Below, in pieces: positions 9,869 through 20,198 of a stretch of 33,884 nt of DNA. Position 1 is the first letter of the stretch. The number at the start of each line of letters is the position of its first letter. The notes below the pieces were generated by a model. That model made no database searches. It saw nothing but the letters and a program-made list of their open reading frames with translations, and was not told where the DNA came from. Source of the stretch: Trichosphaerium sp. ATCC 40318 (lineage: Eukaryota > Discosea > Flabellinia > Trichosidae); assembly GCA_038496445.1 (NCBI GenBank), contig JALMLS010000529.1, positions 1-33,884 on the forward strand, given 5' to 3'. The translations under genes and the position numbers were made by a program.

Positions 9869-11879
9869 ATGGGCTCCATTTTCTCGTATTTTCGGCCTAA
9901 AAGGGTATTATAATACGTTAGTACATATATTAACGAGCGATAGGGCAAAATAGGCGCGGAACTCGAGAAACTTGACCAACAGCTCCAAGAAGCCGAGGAT
10001 AGGCTACAAGGATACGCTCAAGCACATAGAACGTTAACATGGCGCCTTTTGATTTTATTCACTTTACTGGAGCTCTCTTATCTCGTGTTCTGGTACTTTA
10101 TAGTTGTTATTACAGAACCATGGGAGCGTTTAGTTTATCTTGTGCCGATAGTAGCTATACCGTTTGGGTACGTTTTTACAACTTGTCATTATACGCCTTG
10201 CGCTGAATTAGTGCGATAAAAGCGTACAGAATCAAGAAACGTAAATTAACGAAAAAAAAACCTACATTTACGTTTAAATACCATCCTGACTATTGCATAT
10301 AGTAGTATGTTATTGAATAGGATTGTAAATTGGTATTACGGGAGATGTAGGCGATTATCACGTGCGATCTTTTTCTTATTCTTCAAAAACAAAACAAGTT
10401 TTTTTTAAATTTACGTTATAAGTCAGAAATTTCGCTCACGTGTGCTTACTTTTTAACTATTTATGCAGTGGCTTACAGAGACAAAATTCATAAGCAACAA
10501 GTCGAAAAGGTACCCTTCACGAGGTAAAATGATTCATGAGCTAACTACTGTTAAGTTAGAAGAGCTCAAAGAATTTACAAACTACTATGAAACAAGAAAA
10601 CTAGTTGAAACATATGAAAGCACTCTGAAGAACCTTACACCAGGTGATCCAAGAAAGCAAAACCCGGGTACATTTTTAGAACACCTTGACTCAAAAGTAT
10701 CACTTCACAATGACATCAGAATCATACAACTGAAAAGAAAACCTACATTACTTAGCTTTTTTTACAAAATAAATTAAGTTCACTATCACCGCCATTTTTA
10801 ACAACTCTTTAGGTTTGAGACGTAGACCGGGTGCAACAGCTGCCATGACACCTACGGGACAGGTATTACTTCATCACAACTTTGAGTATTTTTAGTATCT
10901 TCTAACCATCCCAATAGCCCCGCCAAGCGCCAACACCAAAAAGCGCACCACCAGCAAACTATCGAAGACCGACCGCATCAATGCCAACTGGTGGTATTGC
11001 CGTACATAACTCACAAAGAGAACCTGCACAGGCTGGATTCAGATCTCCTGAACATTCTAGGATTCAACAATCTCAACCTCCAGCAAACTCTCCTTACAGA
11101 CCACCACCGCAGGTAATAGAAACTACTTGTACTTCAAGCCATTAACGTTTTTATCTCAAAAAAACAGAATCAACCACGACAAAATGTTATTCGTTCTCCA
11201 CCTCCTTCTATGCCTGTACCTGCTCACATGAAACAAAGTACTACTCCATTTAAATATTCAAAACACTTAGATGTATTTTTTACTGAAAGTTAATGTTAGG
11301 AGCAGCAAGACAAGTACAAGCTCCTGTAAATGTTCAACCACGTAAAGCTGGTTATTTTGATACTTTATTGGATTGGTTGATTGATGGAGATGACAAGGAA
11401 AAGCAAGAACCTTACTTTAGGTAAGTTAATGATGAGTTGCTTTATTAATTGGTTGATATATCGTTATTATTTTTTGAAACATTAAAAACTTTTGGATCGC
11501 ATAAAATACATTTGGTCAGATTTCATCACCTTTACTTAAGAACGTTTAAACGCATGAAAAAACATTCAAAGGAAGCAACATTCATTAATGATGACAATAA
11601 TTGATTGGTCTTACAATTAACTCTTGATTTAATTCTTAATTGTCCTCCTTTTTGTTTAGTTTGCTATCACGTGTACTGATTCTTATTTTAAGACGTGTGA
11701 CTCCAGTCAAAGCAGCTCGTAGTAGACAAGCAGTTGCAGCTCAAAAAGAAGAAATGGATTCTATCCCAGAACCTGCTCCTAGAAATGAGTCTCAAGCACC
11801 AGAACGTAGACAAATCATAGAAGAGAGTTCAAAAGAAGAAGTAATTGATAATGACGCACCAAAAGATAAAGATGCATAA
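9869..11879 (+). CDS. Lunapark-like ER three-way-junction protein
   Basis: Nine exons: 9869-9904, 9944-10167, 10479-10509, 10556-10667, 10813-10862, 10918-11112, 11168-11237, 11300-11420, 11660-11879; all phases agree, 352 residues. It starts MGSIFSYF, with Gly2 suitable for N-myristoylation as in Lunapark. Then a short coiled coil (GAELEKLDQQLQEAEDRL), two close hydrophobic segments forming a hairpin (residues about 38-85), and a second charged coil (DKIHKQQVEKLEELKEFTNY). A Pro-rich linker and FDTLLDWLIDGD match the segment that normally precedes the Lunapark zinc finger. Lunapark stabilises ER tubule junctions. The expected CxxC...CxxC zinc ribbon is not visible; the last exon instead gives a hydrophobic/basic stretch followed by an acidic tail ending KDKDA. 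Two CACGTG palindromes lie in intron 2. Confidence 0.83.
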
Positions 11880-12255
11880 ACAACAACACAATACAAAGCC
11901 TCCCTTTGGCAAAAACCATAAGGCAGGAGACAACCAAAAAAAACAACATCAAATAACTCTTTTTTTTCAAACATCACGTGATTATAATGTACATACTTTA
12001 ATTTTTCAAAAAGAACATGTGGATCAAGGAAACTAATAAAATATGAATTCAAAATACATTTACTAGCTGTAACTAAAAATATGATCACCCTGCTTGAAAA
12101 GTACAGTTAAACAACCAACTGGGAAAATAAAAAGCAAGTAATAAACAACGACACAAAAGATGGTGCAAGGTAAATAAGTACAGCTAGGCTTTACTCAATA
12201 AGAACATTTCAGCCCATACAGAACATAGGTCCCAAAAGAGGACAGTAAGTCCAAT
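11880..12255. other. Convergent 3' flanks, no gene seen
   Basis: Lies between the stop codons of the Lunapark-like gene (plus) and the ABP34-like gene (minus). The DNA is A-rich with several AATAAA-like signals that could serve either transcript, and one CATCACGTGATT palindrome near 11976. Short ORFs on both strands here have no coding character. Confidence 0.5.
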
Positions 12256-13759
12256 TTAGCTAAATTTTTTCGCAATAACACCTCCTCTCTTTGTTGGCAT
12301 GTACTTCTTGGCCTCTAAAAGATAAAATGAGCAAAAACAGCACTCAAACAGTACTCTACAAACAAACAAAAGAATAGTGGTGGCTTCTGAATCAAAACGT
12401 ACCTTCTAACTCGCGTTCTACCCACCAGATAGCTCCTTCACCAGTACCTCCAGCACCAAGCTTAGCTTGGGCAAGGGCTTCTTCAGCTTCCTTTACAGCC
12501 TTTTGTGCTGCATCTACAGCAGCATCAGCTGCTTGTCTTGATTTGGCCGCTTTCTTAGTAGCAGCTTCACAAGTAAGCTTAGCACGACGTAGAGGTAATG
12601 GATCCTCTCCCAAATGCTACAACACAAGTGTTAACGCTTTGAATCGAGATTTCCTACGCGCGTAAATACGTACTTGGGCTAATTCGTTCTTTGCGCGCAT
12701 TTTGGCAACCACACCTCCTTCTTCACTCTTCTTGGTGAGTTCTTCTGTTTTGTTATTGTAATCATCCTCTTGCTTCTTCAAGTCATCCAAAGCTGCTTGT
12801 AGTTCTGCCTCAGCAGCAGCAGCGGCTTCAGCCTTAGCAGAAGCATCCTTGAAGAGTACTTGGACTTCCTTCAGCATAGCTGAACATCTAGCGATTTCTT
12901 CAGCATTAGAACCCTGTTTAGAAGTGTTAACGAGGAGGCACACGTTTACAATAAGCCAAGGAGGAGAAAGGCCGAACCTGAGGGCGTTTGAGGAAATCCT
13001 AAAAACACGTAGTCAGAAATCAAGAACAAGTAGATGGTTTGCGTGTAAGCGATTTTTTGGTTACCTCAATTTTTTTGCTGAAGTGCCACAAGAGGAACTC
13101 TAGAAGAGCAAGTCTTTTATTGAAATCTCTGTCCATGGCACTAATTTCAGCACGCATAGCTACACAAATAAGGGTAAAAATAACAAAAGATTCAAAAAGC
13201 AAAGTGTGAGCTGTTTTGCGTTACCTTTGACAGTCTTAGTGTCACCAATGTGCTCGAGGAACCTAATTTGAGCGTCAGAGTAGAAAACAAACGAAAGTTT
13301 CTGTAAATTAAAGAATTGATGATATAAACATGCCTGTGAGCGTTGAATTCATCCTAGGTCTGCGTTAGAGGAGTTTTATATAAACAAAAGAATTCATACC
13401 AAATCACTTCCTTCAGCGGCGTTTTCTTCATCTAGAGATGCGAACTTAAGCGCCCACTCCCAAATCTTCTCTTTGTTGTCTTTGGGCGGTTAGTGTAATG
13501 CTAAAACGAGTTGAAGATACCTGACAAATCATCCCAGTACGCGTTGAGGCTAAAGCAGGTACATTAGAGACTTCTTAGCTTGCGGGTAAAAAATATTTTT
13601 GGGTTACGTAAAATTACGTACAAAACTTGTCCTTGCTCTGCGTAGGTTCTTTGGGTGTACTCCTTAAATTTTGCTTCTGCAAAACAATTGAGAATTTGTT
13701 TAACCAGGTTACGACGCTCATTATGAAACAACAACACTAAAACTACGCGTACCTGCCAT
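12256..13759 (-). CDS. Calcium-regulated actin-bundling protein, ABP34-like
   Basis: Eleven exons, 5' to 3': 13759-13753, 13676-13622, 13549-13521, 13479-13400, 13353-13334, 13262-13225, 13159-13065, 12998-12978, 12913-12674, 12616-12403, 12314-12256; 285 residues, every phase consistent. The N-terminal part has FLNAYWDDLSDNKEKIW and an EF-hand-like loop DRDFNKRLALLE with acidic or Asn residues at loop positions 1, 3, 5 and 12. A long Ala/Glu-rich coiled coil follows (residues about 115-255). The signature GAIWWVERELEEAKKYMP lies near the C-terminus, as in the 34-kDa actin bundler of Dictyostelium. Family members cross-link actin filaments and are inhibited by Ca2+. The first coding exon is only 7 nt; exons of 20, 21 and 29 nt follow, and intron 5 has a GC donor (AG|GCATGT). 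Exon order is supported by family similarity across each junction. Confidence 0.9.
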
Positions 13760-14023
13760 TGCTACTTTGTCACAAAATATTTGCCCGAAATACGCTTAAA
13801 CGCTTTAAGTTGCTTAGCTTTTCGCTCTTATTGTCAAGGTGACAAGTTAGCAAAGTCCATTTACCAAAAAGAAGAACAAAGAGGTAGTCACCACGAAAAT
13901 GATTTTTTACTTTTTGACACATTGTTTTATGTCCTTTATACAGCCTTGAAAATGGTTTGTTGGTCTATGTTACATATAATACACGCCCAGCTCAAAGCTG
14001 ATATTTTACAATTATTTGTGGGC

Positions 14024-14564
14024 TTATTCGTCGCTATCAGACTCTTCACTAGCGTCAAGCTTCTCGAAGTCTAAAATTTCTTCTTCTTCTTCTTCGTCGT
14101 CAAAGACTGTTGAAGAGAATCTTCGAGAGAGTCTTGTTCTGCTTCTAGGTTTACCCCAGTCACCGTAAATGAAACCAAACGCTAAGGAGAAAAAAAATTA
14201 GTAACCGTTACGTTGAATCAACAATTTCTTGAGGCTTTGGTAGTGATGGCAGTGACGTACAGTCAGGAGCAGTTACAGTGCCAGTTTTGAAGTGACCTCT
14301 AATTTTGTTTTGAGATAGACGAGAGATACGGTCAGTTTTGTAGTTTTGTTCCGCTTCGTTCGCGATGTTGGCAAGTTGTCTTGACTACAGCAACGGTTAC
14401 AAAAAAGAACGGTAAAAGTCGCTAGAAAGTGCTGTAAAACTTACCAAAGAACCGCGTGAGGCTTTTCCAGTCCTTCTTGAGCGCTTTGACGCTCTTGATT
14501 TTACAGGTGACGTCAGCTTTGGTTTAGAGCTCTTTCTCTTTGATGTTCTGCTTCTGCTTGACAT
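14024..14564 (-). CDS. Small basic/acidic, probably nuclear protein
   Basis: Three exons: 14564-14445, 14384-14261, 14181-14024; 133 residues, phases agree. The N-terminal 40 residues are Ser/Lys/Arg-rich (MSSRSRTSKRKSSKPK, then SKRSRRTGKASRGS) and resemble a nuclear-localisation or nucleic-acid-binding region. The middle contains QLANIANEAEQNYKTDRISR and GFIYGDWGKPRSRTR. The C-terminus is strongly acidic (DDEEEEEEILDFEKLD, ending EESDSDE). The charge-split design is common in chromatin or ribosome-assembly factors, but I recognise no specific family. It lies 264 bp upstream of the ABP34-like start on the same strand. Confidence 0.75.
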
Positions 14565-15038
14565 GTTGTGTGGTTAGTGTGTTGTAAAGTGTTATGTAAA
14601 TTACCAAGCGGGAACTTAGGGCTTAACTTTTAGATTTTGGTGCTCAAAACAGATAGCGGTTATTTCTGCCGGTACATCACATAACTTGAAATGTTACAGC
14701 TTTGTACCGCACTTCCACACGTGTAACTGCCGAAAACAGGTATTAATTAGTAAATTTATACAATAGACAAGCCAAAGTACTGCGAGTTTTCTGAACAAAA
14801 CATCTAAAAAACTTTTTTCGAAACTTGGTTTTGCAGCACATTGTAAACGCAAACAAAGTAGAGGAACCGACAAAAGAGGATCCAAGCTTAGCTGGCTACA
14901 AGCGGACTGACATTACTGTCAGATTTTTATACTCGCCTTTTTTGGACAAAACAACGTGGTTTTTTTAGCTGCTCTAAATTAGGATCGCACAATTTAGAGT
15001 AGAAACAGCAGCTGAATTAAGTAAGTAAAATGCATAGG
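14565..15038. other. Intergenic, nothing convincing
   Basis: Upstream region of the 14024-14564 gene, then unassigned sequence. A minus-strand ORF at 14694-14885 encodes a Leu/Cys-rich 63-residue peptide without motif or supporting splice sites. A short perfect stem (CTCTAAATT/AATTTAGAG, about 14972-14999) is present. I call no gene. Confidence 0.4.
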
Positions 15039-15676
15039 TCATCTGCTGGGTCTAAAAATCCTATCTAGACAGGTAGATGTCGTGAAGTCACATAAAGGTG
15101 AATTGATAACTCCAGGAGTCCTGAAAAACTTCTTCCCATCATCAAAGTAAACTTTCGAACTCCGACACCAATGTCTAGGAATAGTATAATCCAGTATGTT
15201 AGTAGTATCAACCTGCTTAAACATAAATAAGCAAAACTACCTCTTGAAGCTTTACAAGATAATATTGTTCGCTCCTGGAGTACCGTTCAGACCAGCACTA
15301 CCATAACTTGACGTAGAATGACACCAGTTACCTTCATTTTGATAAAAACGGAGAGAACGAGTTGATGAAGATAGTTGTAAATGGATACGTACCATAACCT
15401 TCGACCAAAGCAATAATTATCATCACAAAAGTATTCTCAATGATTTTGCTCAGATGCATTGAGATCAAGATCTGTTCAGTAAACATAGTCTGGAGTGATA
15501 CCTCCATTTAGTGTAGTGTTTCCACTTGCCGCGAAAACAATTTCAGAGGATACTTGTGTGTTTATCCTTGATGTTATCACGTGAGACTCGCTTCTTGCTA
15601 AAATAGTACAGGTAGTATCCATGTTAGCAAAATTGACGCTTATGTTAGGTACGGCATTTTCGTGCGTAGGGGCCAA
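15039..15676 (-). pseudogene. Doubtful locus with two lamin-tail-like signatures
   Basis: Minus-strand exon-like pieces encode two similar endings: NEGNWCHSTSSYGSAGLNGT followed by PGANN, and PRHWCRSSKVYFDDGKKFF followed by RTPGVIN. Both follow the W-C-x-S...Y...G...TPG-x-x-N pattern seen at the C-terminal edge of lamin-tail (LTD) domains of secreted or nuclear proteins. The second piece (15224-15039) follows an acceptor TTTAAGCAG and ends at a stop at 15039. Upstream pieces to 15676 are open only in fragments, with stops between them, and no good start was found. It may be a spliced gene I could not assemble or a decayed one. Confidence 0.35.
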
Positions 15677-15915
15677 TTTCGACTATTTGTGCGTTTCAGG
15701 AGAGCTTTGAGTGGAACGCAAAAGCCGAAACGTTGCGAGTTTTCTACTAAACTTTTCATACCAAAAAAAACAAATGCAACAAATGGACCGAAATAAAAAT
15801 TCAGCTAGTAAAATCAGTGAAGTCGTAATTCATTTGTAGACTCACAAACTCGTACTGAAGCAAATGTGAAAAAAAAATAAAAAATTTGTTGTACAACCAA
15901 CGAAAGCTATCTACA

Positions 15916-17519
15916 ATGGAAAAAATGTCTGAGATGGAAATGTTAGTACCACAGACACAACCAAAACGGCGAAAAATCTCTGTCCTGGCAATGGTTTGCT
16001 ACATTTACACTCAAAGTATTGTTAATTAAACCAGGTCATAAGCATTGTAGTAGTGTTAGCGATTATCATAGCCGTAGTTCCAAGTGTTTTGCTTACAAGA
16101 AGCAAAAATACAGTCCCTCAGGAAAACGTGCCTCTCGATGATATCCCTGACTATGGACGCGCTACACAAGGTACATGCGCACTACAGGTCGTCAATGTAA
16201 CGTTAAATAACAAATTCACTAGCGAAAGTTCCAGAAGCAACCTGGAAATATATACTTGGTCAGGCTGGCGCTCAAGTAACTTATACACAAAATTCTGAAG
16301 AGTTCAACAAGATTTTTTTAGTGCCACGTGCATTGACAAAAGTAGGTGTACCCGACTACAGTTTGAATATTTTTGGTACGTACACAGATAGACGAACGTT
16401 TCTATATCTTTTTTTTTTACCTAATTAAAAATGTAGGCAAAACAGCTTCGTTTCCAATATTTATTGATCCTGTCGCGAAATTAGGAGGATTTCATCCAGA
16501 TGGTGAAGCAGGTGTTGCCAGGGCTGCTAAGAGACTTGGAATACCTATGGCAGTATCATATCTTACTACAACACCTTTGGAAGTTATCGCAAAAGCGTGG
16601 AATGAACAGGAACGTGACGAAGGTGTTACAGCAGAAGGTGGCTTGTGGATGCAAGTTTATCTACAAAAGAATAGAACAAGCATGGAAGCAGTCATAAGGG
16701 TAACAAAGAAACATACGTGTATGAGTACTCTTACTTATGTCGTAGTTGGCTGAAGACCTAGGATTTGATGCATTGTTGTGGACTATTGATAACGCGGGGA
16801 GTTTTGTGGATGTCGGCGTACAAAGGAACTTTGTTTTACCACCAGGTACTGGCAGTAGCTGACTAGTTTTAATATAAATATTGAATTTAGGTATTGAGGT
16901 GCAGTATCATGATGTTCTTGATTATGTGTATGATTGGGAGGTATTTGAGTACGTGTTGAAAATATAGTTACTACTTACAATCACTAGATACTTAAAGAAT
17001 TTGACGTCCATGAAGATGATTCTCAAAGGATTAGTTTCTCCTGAATCTGCTAGAGAAGCTGTTAATCATGGTGTAGATGGCATAATTGTATCGAACCTTG
17101 GTGGAAGGCAAATAGATACGACAATACCTTCAATTAAAGGTATCTCACTTTTTCCTTAAAGAAAAAAATTGTTAAATCTATTTGTAGCTCTTCCAGAGAT
17201 TGTGGAAGCTACAAAAGGTAGTAATGTGACAATTATGTTGGATAGCGGTATAAGACGCGGTACAGACGTGTTCAAAGCGTTGTCTTTGGGTGAGGATAAA
17301 ACTAACTAAAATAACAAAAGATGACTAAAGGTTTTGTTATTAGGTGCTTCTGCTGTACTTGTTGGTAGACCAATGGTGTGGGGTCTTTCAATGGATGGTT
17401 CAGACGGTGTTCATACTGTAATGTCAATATTGAGGGATGAATTGCACAACACAATGGGCAATTGTGGTTGTGCCACATTGGATGCGGTTAGAGCATATGA
17501 TAACATACGCTACCAGTGA
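15916..17519 (+). CDS. Membrane-anchored FMN alpha-hydroxy-acid dehydrogenase-like protein
   Basis: Nine exons: 15916-15993, 16035-16170, 16235-16375, 16437-16699, 16746-16845, 16891-16948, 16988-17139, 17188-17289, 17344-17519; 401 residues, phases agree. A basic stretch then a single hydrophobic segment (residues about 27-47, [16 protein letters not shown]) suggests a type II anchor, so the TIM-barrel would be lumenal or extracellular. The barrel resembles glycolate/lactate oxidases: [29 protein letters not shown] with the active-site Tyr, [15 protein letters not shown] with the FMN-binding Lys, and [20 protein letters not shown] with GRPMVWG for phosphate binding. The catalytic motif SNHGGRQ reads SNLGGRQ, so the proton-abstracting His is Leu, and the Arg-containing segment after VDTP is [10 protein letters not shown]. 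Flavin binding looks kept while normal chemistry looks lost. Confidence 0.92.
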
Positions 17520-18093
17520 TCACTTTGTACTAAAGTACGATGATGAGCAAAATTGATTTAAATAAATAGTGGCGTGTTGTAAGCTTTCAGTACTTACGAC
17601 ACATGTGATCTCGTTATCGGAATACAGGATGCTTCCTCTGTAACAACGAACGTTGTTGTAGAAAGAAGTTACTATTTGTTCAAATACTCTTCTAGAACAC
17701 GCAGTGGTCAATGTCCATAAACAATAACGTACTTGCATGGGCTAGTGTACGTGTTTTACAGCATTTTTGGCCCTCAAAACGTGTATGACTGCAGTAGTCC
17801 ATTTCGAGAAAAAAAAAGTAACTCAGTGCTGCTTACTGTGCGCCATGCCTTCATCCTAATAATATTAACTTCGTCTAAAGCTGTCCACGTGAAAAAAGTT
17901 TACTTATAGGCACTTGTTTGTTTGTTTCTTAGTCTCTTGCAGTTTCGTCCGCGTAGTACAGTGTAGCGAGAGCATTGTAAGCTTTTTTGTCGATATTAAG
18001 CAATAACTACCGTACTACTAAGTTCAGTGCCTTTTGCAACTCTAAAGCGTGTACCTTCTCTCTCCAGCTTCAGTACTATCACGTCAACTCATC
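17520..18093. other. Intergenic; one short minus ORF abutting
   Basis: Follows the dehydrogenase stop. A minus-strand ATG-started ORF of 72 codons runs 17738-17520 and ends on TGATCA, so its stop directly abuts the plus-strand stop. It has no recognised motif and contains a GTACGT donor and a TTCTAG acceptor, so it may be noncoding or part of a spliced exon. The remainder to 18093 would be the promoter and 5' UTR of the prenyl-synthase gene and includes one CACGTG near 17885. Confidence 0.4.
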
Positions 18094-18168
18094 ATGTCTG
18101 ATGTACGTAGTGATTCAAAGTTGTTTTTAAGTTTTTTGTGCTACATTCTCAATAACTAGCGAACATGA
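18094..18168 (+). promoter_or_regulatory. Upstream ORF overlapping the main start
   Basis: An ATG at 18094 precedes the prenyl-synthase start. After removal of the apparent 5'-UTR intron 18103-18159 (GTACGT...CTAG), it reads MSDRT and stops at TGA (18166-18168), which overlaps the main ATG (18165-18167) as ATGA. Unspliced, the same ATG gives a 21-codon ORF ending in the intron. Either form could reduce or couple initiation on the main ORF. Inference from layout only. Confidence 0.45.
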
Positions 18169-19931
18169 AGCGCTCAGGCGATGAACTAACTTCGAGTGAG
18201 GTAAAGAAGCAAAAAATTACTATTATGGATGTCCTCGATGCCTTGAGGCCAAAAGTGCAAGAGATTATTGCTCGCCAACTCCCAAGGGAATTTGACGAGA
18301 AGTCGATTAACAGGTTTTGTGGCGAACCAAGCTACGCTTACGATATTGACTCTGCTACCAAATCATTGCTCGTACCTATCTGGGACATGCTAGACAGAGG
18401 TACGTTGAGTACCCAACTCGAGTGAGAAAAAAGTTCAAAAAGCTTTCAAACTGCTATAACCACACAGCAGCCTTTTTTTCTTGCCTCAGACGCGGTTTGA
18501 CGCTTGTTTTCGCGCTTTAACATTTTTTCTGTGCTAACTGAGCTGTAGGTGGCAAACGTTGGCGCCCTATTCTCGTTCTTCTCATTAGCGAATGCTTGGG
18601 AGGAGACGAAGAGCTCGTATGCAAGATACTTATTTTGTAGAGTTTCTAATGAACCTAGGTAACACCATTTGCGTACTTATGTGAGATTGTACACAACGGT
18701 ACATTAGCTGTTGATGATATTGAGGACAGCTCAACACTACGAAGAGGAAAAGAGTGCATGCACCTTCTCTTCGGTAAGGACATTGCCATTAACGCTGGTA
18801 ACGGTACGTAGTCTTTTTGACACTACTTCGTAACAAAAAGAAACGGATTTCTCCTTTTATCGTTGTACTTATTGTCACTGTTTTAGCAATGTACTTTTTC
18901 CCTCTTGTATGCTTAAAAGAGTTGAGAGAGCAAAAGAAGTTTGATAGTGAAGTTCTTGTTAAAGGTACGCAACTGGATTGAACATATTTGGCTGTTTTTC
19001 TCTTCACCAATGTCTCGATTGCTTACATGTAGTTGCTTAGCGTATGAATTATACTCTCAAGAGCTCATTAACTTGCACTTTGGACAAGGATTGGACATCT
19101 GGTGGCATAACGATAACAGCGAACCAGGTGTACAAGAATATTTGCAAATGTGCGCTTATAAAACAGGTATGTTGTTTTCTGAGCGTTTTTCGTTACGTTT
19201 TACTGCTTTTGTAACACTTTCGCCAAGGTACTTTGGCCCGCCTTTCTGCTCGTCTTGCTACTCTCCTCTCTGGAGGTGATGACGCTCAAATCTTGCGTAT
19301 TGGTAAATTCGCTGAGTCTATTGGTGTCGCTTTCCAAGTACGTCAAAAAGAGAATTATTTCTTTGTTGGTCTTTGGAAAATTCTAAAGTACCACTCAAAT
19401 TACTCTATGTTCCGTTTGAACGGAGTGCTTTCGCTTGTTTTGTTCGTTATTCTTATTGATTTTATGTTAGATTCAAGATGACTTGTTGAACATCTCTGGT
19501 GAAGAGTTTGTTAAGGGTAAAGGATTGGGTGAAGATGTCCATGAGGGTAAACGCAGTTTGATGGTTATTCACTGTTTGCTCAATCACCCAGACAAAGCAA
19601 AGCGTGATAGACTAAGCGTACGTTTAATACAAGATAATTATTGTTTTGAGCGAACTCGCTGTGACAAAATTTTTCGGCGAACTTTTTTGTAGAGTGGTTC
19701 TTTACTAACTGTTGTTTCTAGGATATTTTGAAAATGAAGACTGACGATGAAACTTTGATCAAAGAAGCTATTGCTATTATGAGAGAGTCAAAGAGTCTTA
19801 AATTCGCCCAAGATATGGCCCGCGATATCATCACAAAGGCTTGGAATGAGGTAAAAGAACATCTTCCAGAAAACGAAGCCAAGGGTAAAATCAAGCTATT
19901 TGCTGATTACCTAATTGAACGTAAAATCTAA
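18165..19931 (+). CDS. Polyprenyl (farnesyl/geranylgeranyl-type) diphosphate synthase
   Basis: Eight exons: 18165-18399, 18549-18616, 18659-18803, 18887-18964, 19041-19166, 19228-19337, 19471-19617, 19722-19931; 372 residues, phases agree. The trans-prenyltransferase core is complete. It has GGKRWRPILVLLISECLGG, the first Asp-rich motif in HNGTLAVDDIEDSSTLRRGK, the substrate-chain region LINLHFGQGLDIWWH, YLQMCAYKTGTLARLSARLA, and a second Asp motif in the short form FQIQDDLLN. GLGEDVHEGKRSLMVIH follows. It condenses isopentenyl diphosphate with allylic diphosphates using Mg2+, feeding sterol, dolichol, quinone or protein-prenylation pathways. DDIED with IQDD rather than DDxxD resembles a protist/bacterial subgroup, so product chain length is uncertain. 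An initial charged 25 residues precede the fold. Confidence 0.95.
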
Positions 19932-20198
19932 AGACAAATAAAGGCCACTTGCTGCTTTTTGTTCAAAACACGTGTGGTTTTACCTGTGCATTCCATCGCT
20001 TACAACGCTCCTGAAACGCATCGTACAAAAGCGAAAAGGTTAAGTGGAAGTCGAGGTCAACGTTCTTTATTAGTTGTTATGCGATAGATTAATGCCTGCA
20101 GTATGAGTGACGTTTGCGAAGATGTTTACCATCCATTGTTTGAAGCGCATTGACACTCAAATAAATTATTGAACAAAACAATCTTTAGAGTGTACGAT

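Noticed and set aside
11660-11720. FAITCTDSYFKTC as a Lunapark zinc finger
   Set aside because: Requires a different phase from the strong AG|GTAAGT donor, has only part of the Cys pattern and soon hits a stop. Kept only as a caveat in the findings.
17520-17738. 72-codon minus-strand ORF abutting the dehydrogenase stop
   Set aside because: ATG-started but no motif; contains splice-like sites in conflicting phases; the stop overlap comes from the palindrome TGATCA.
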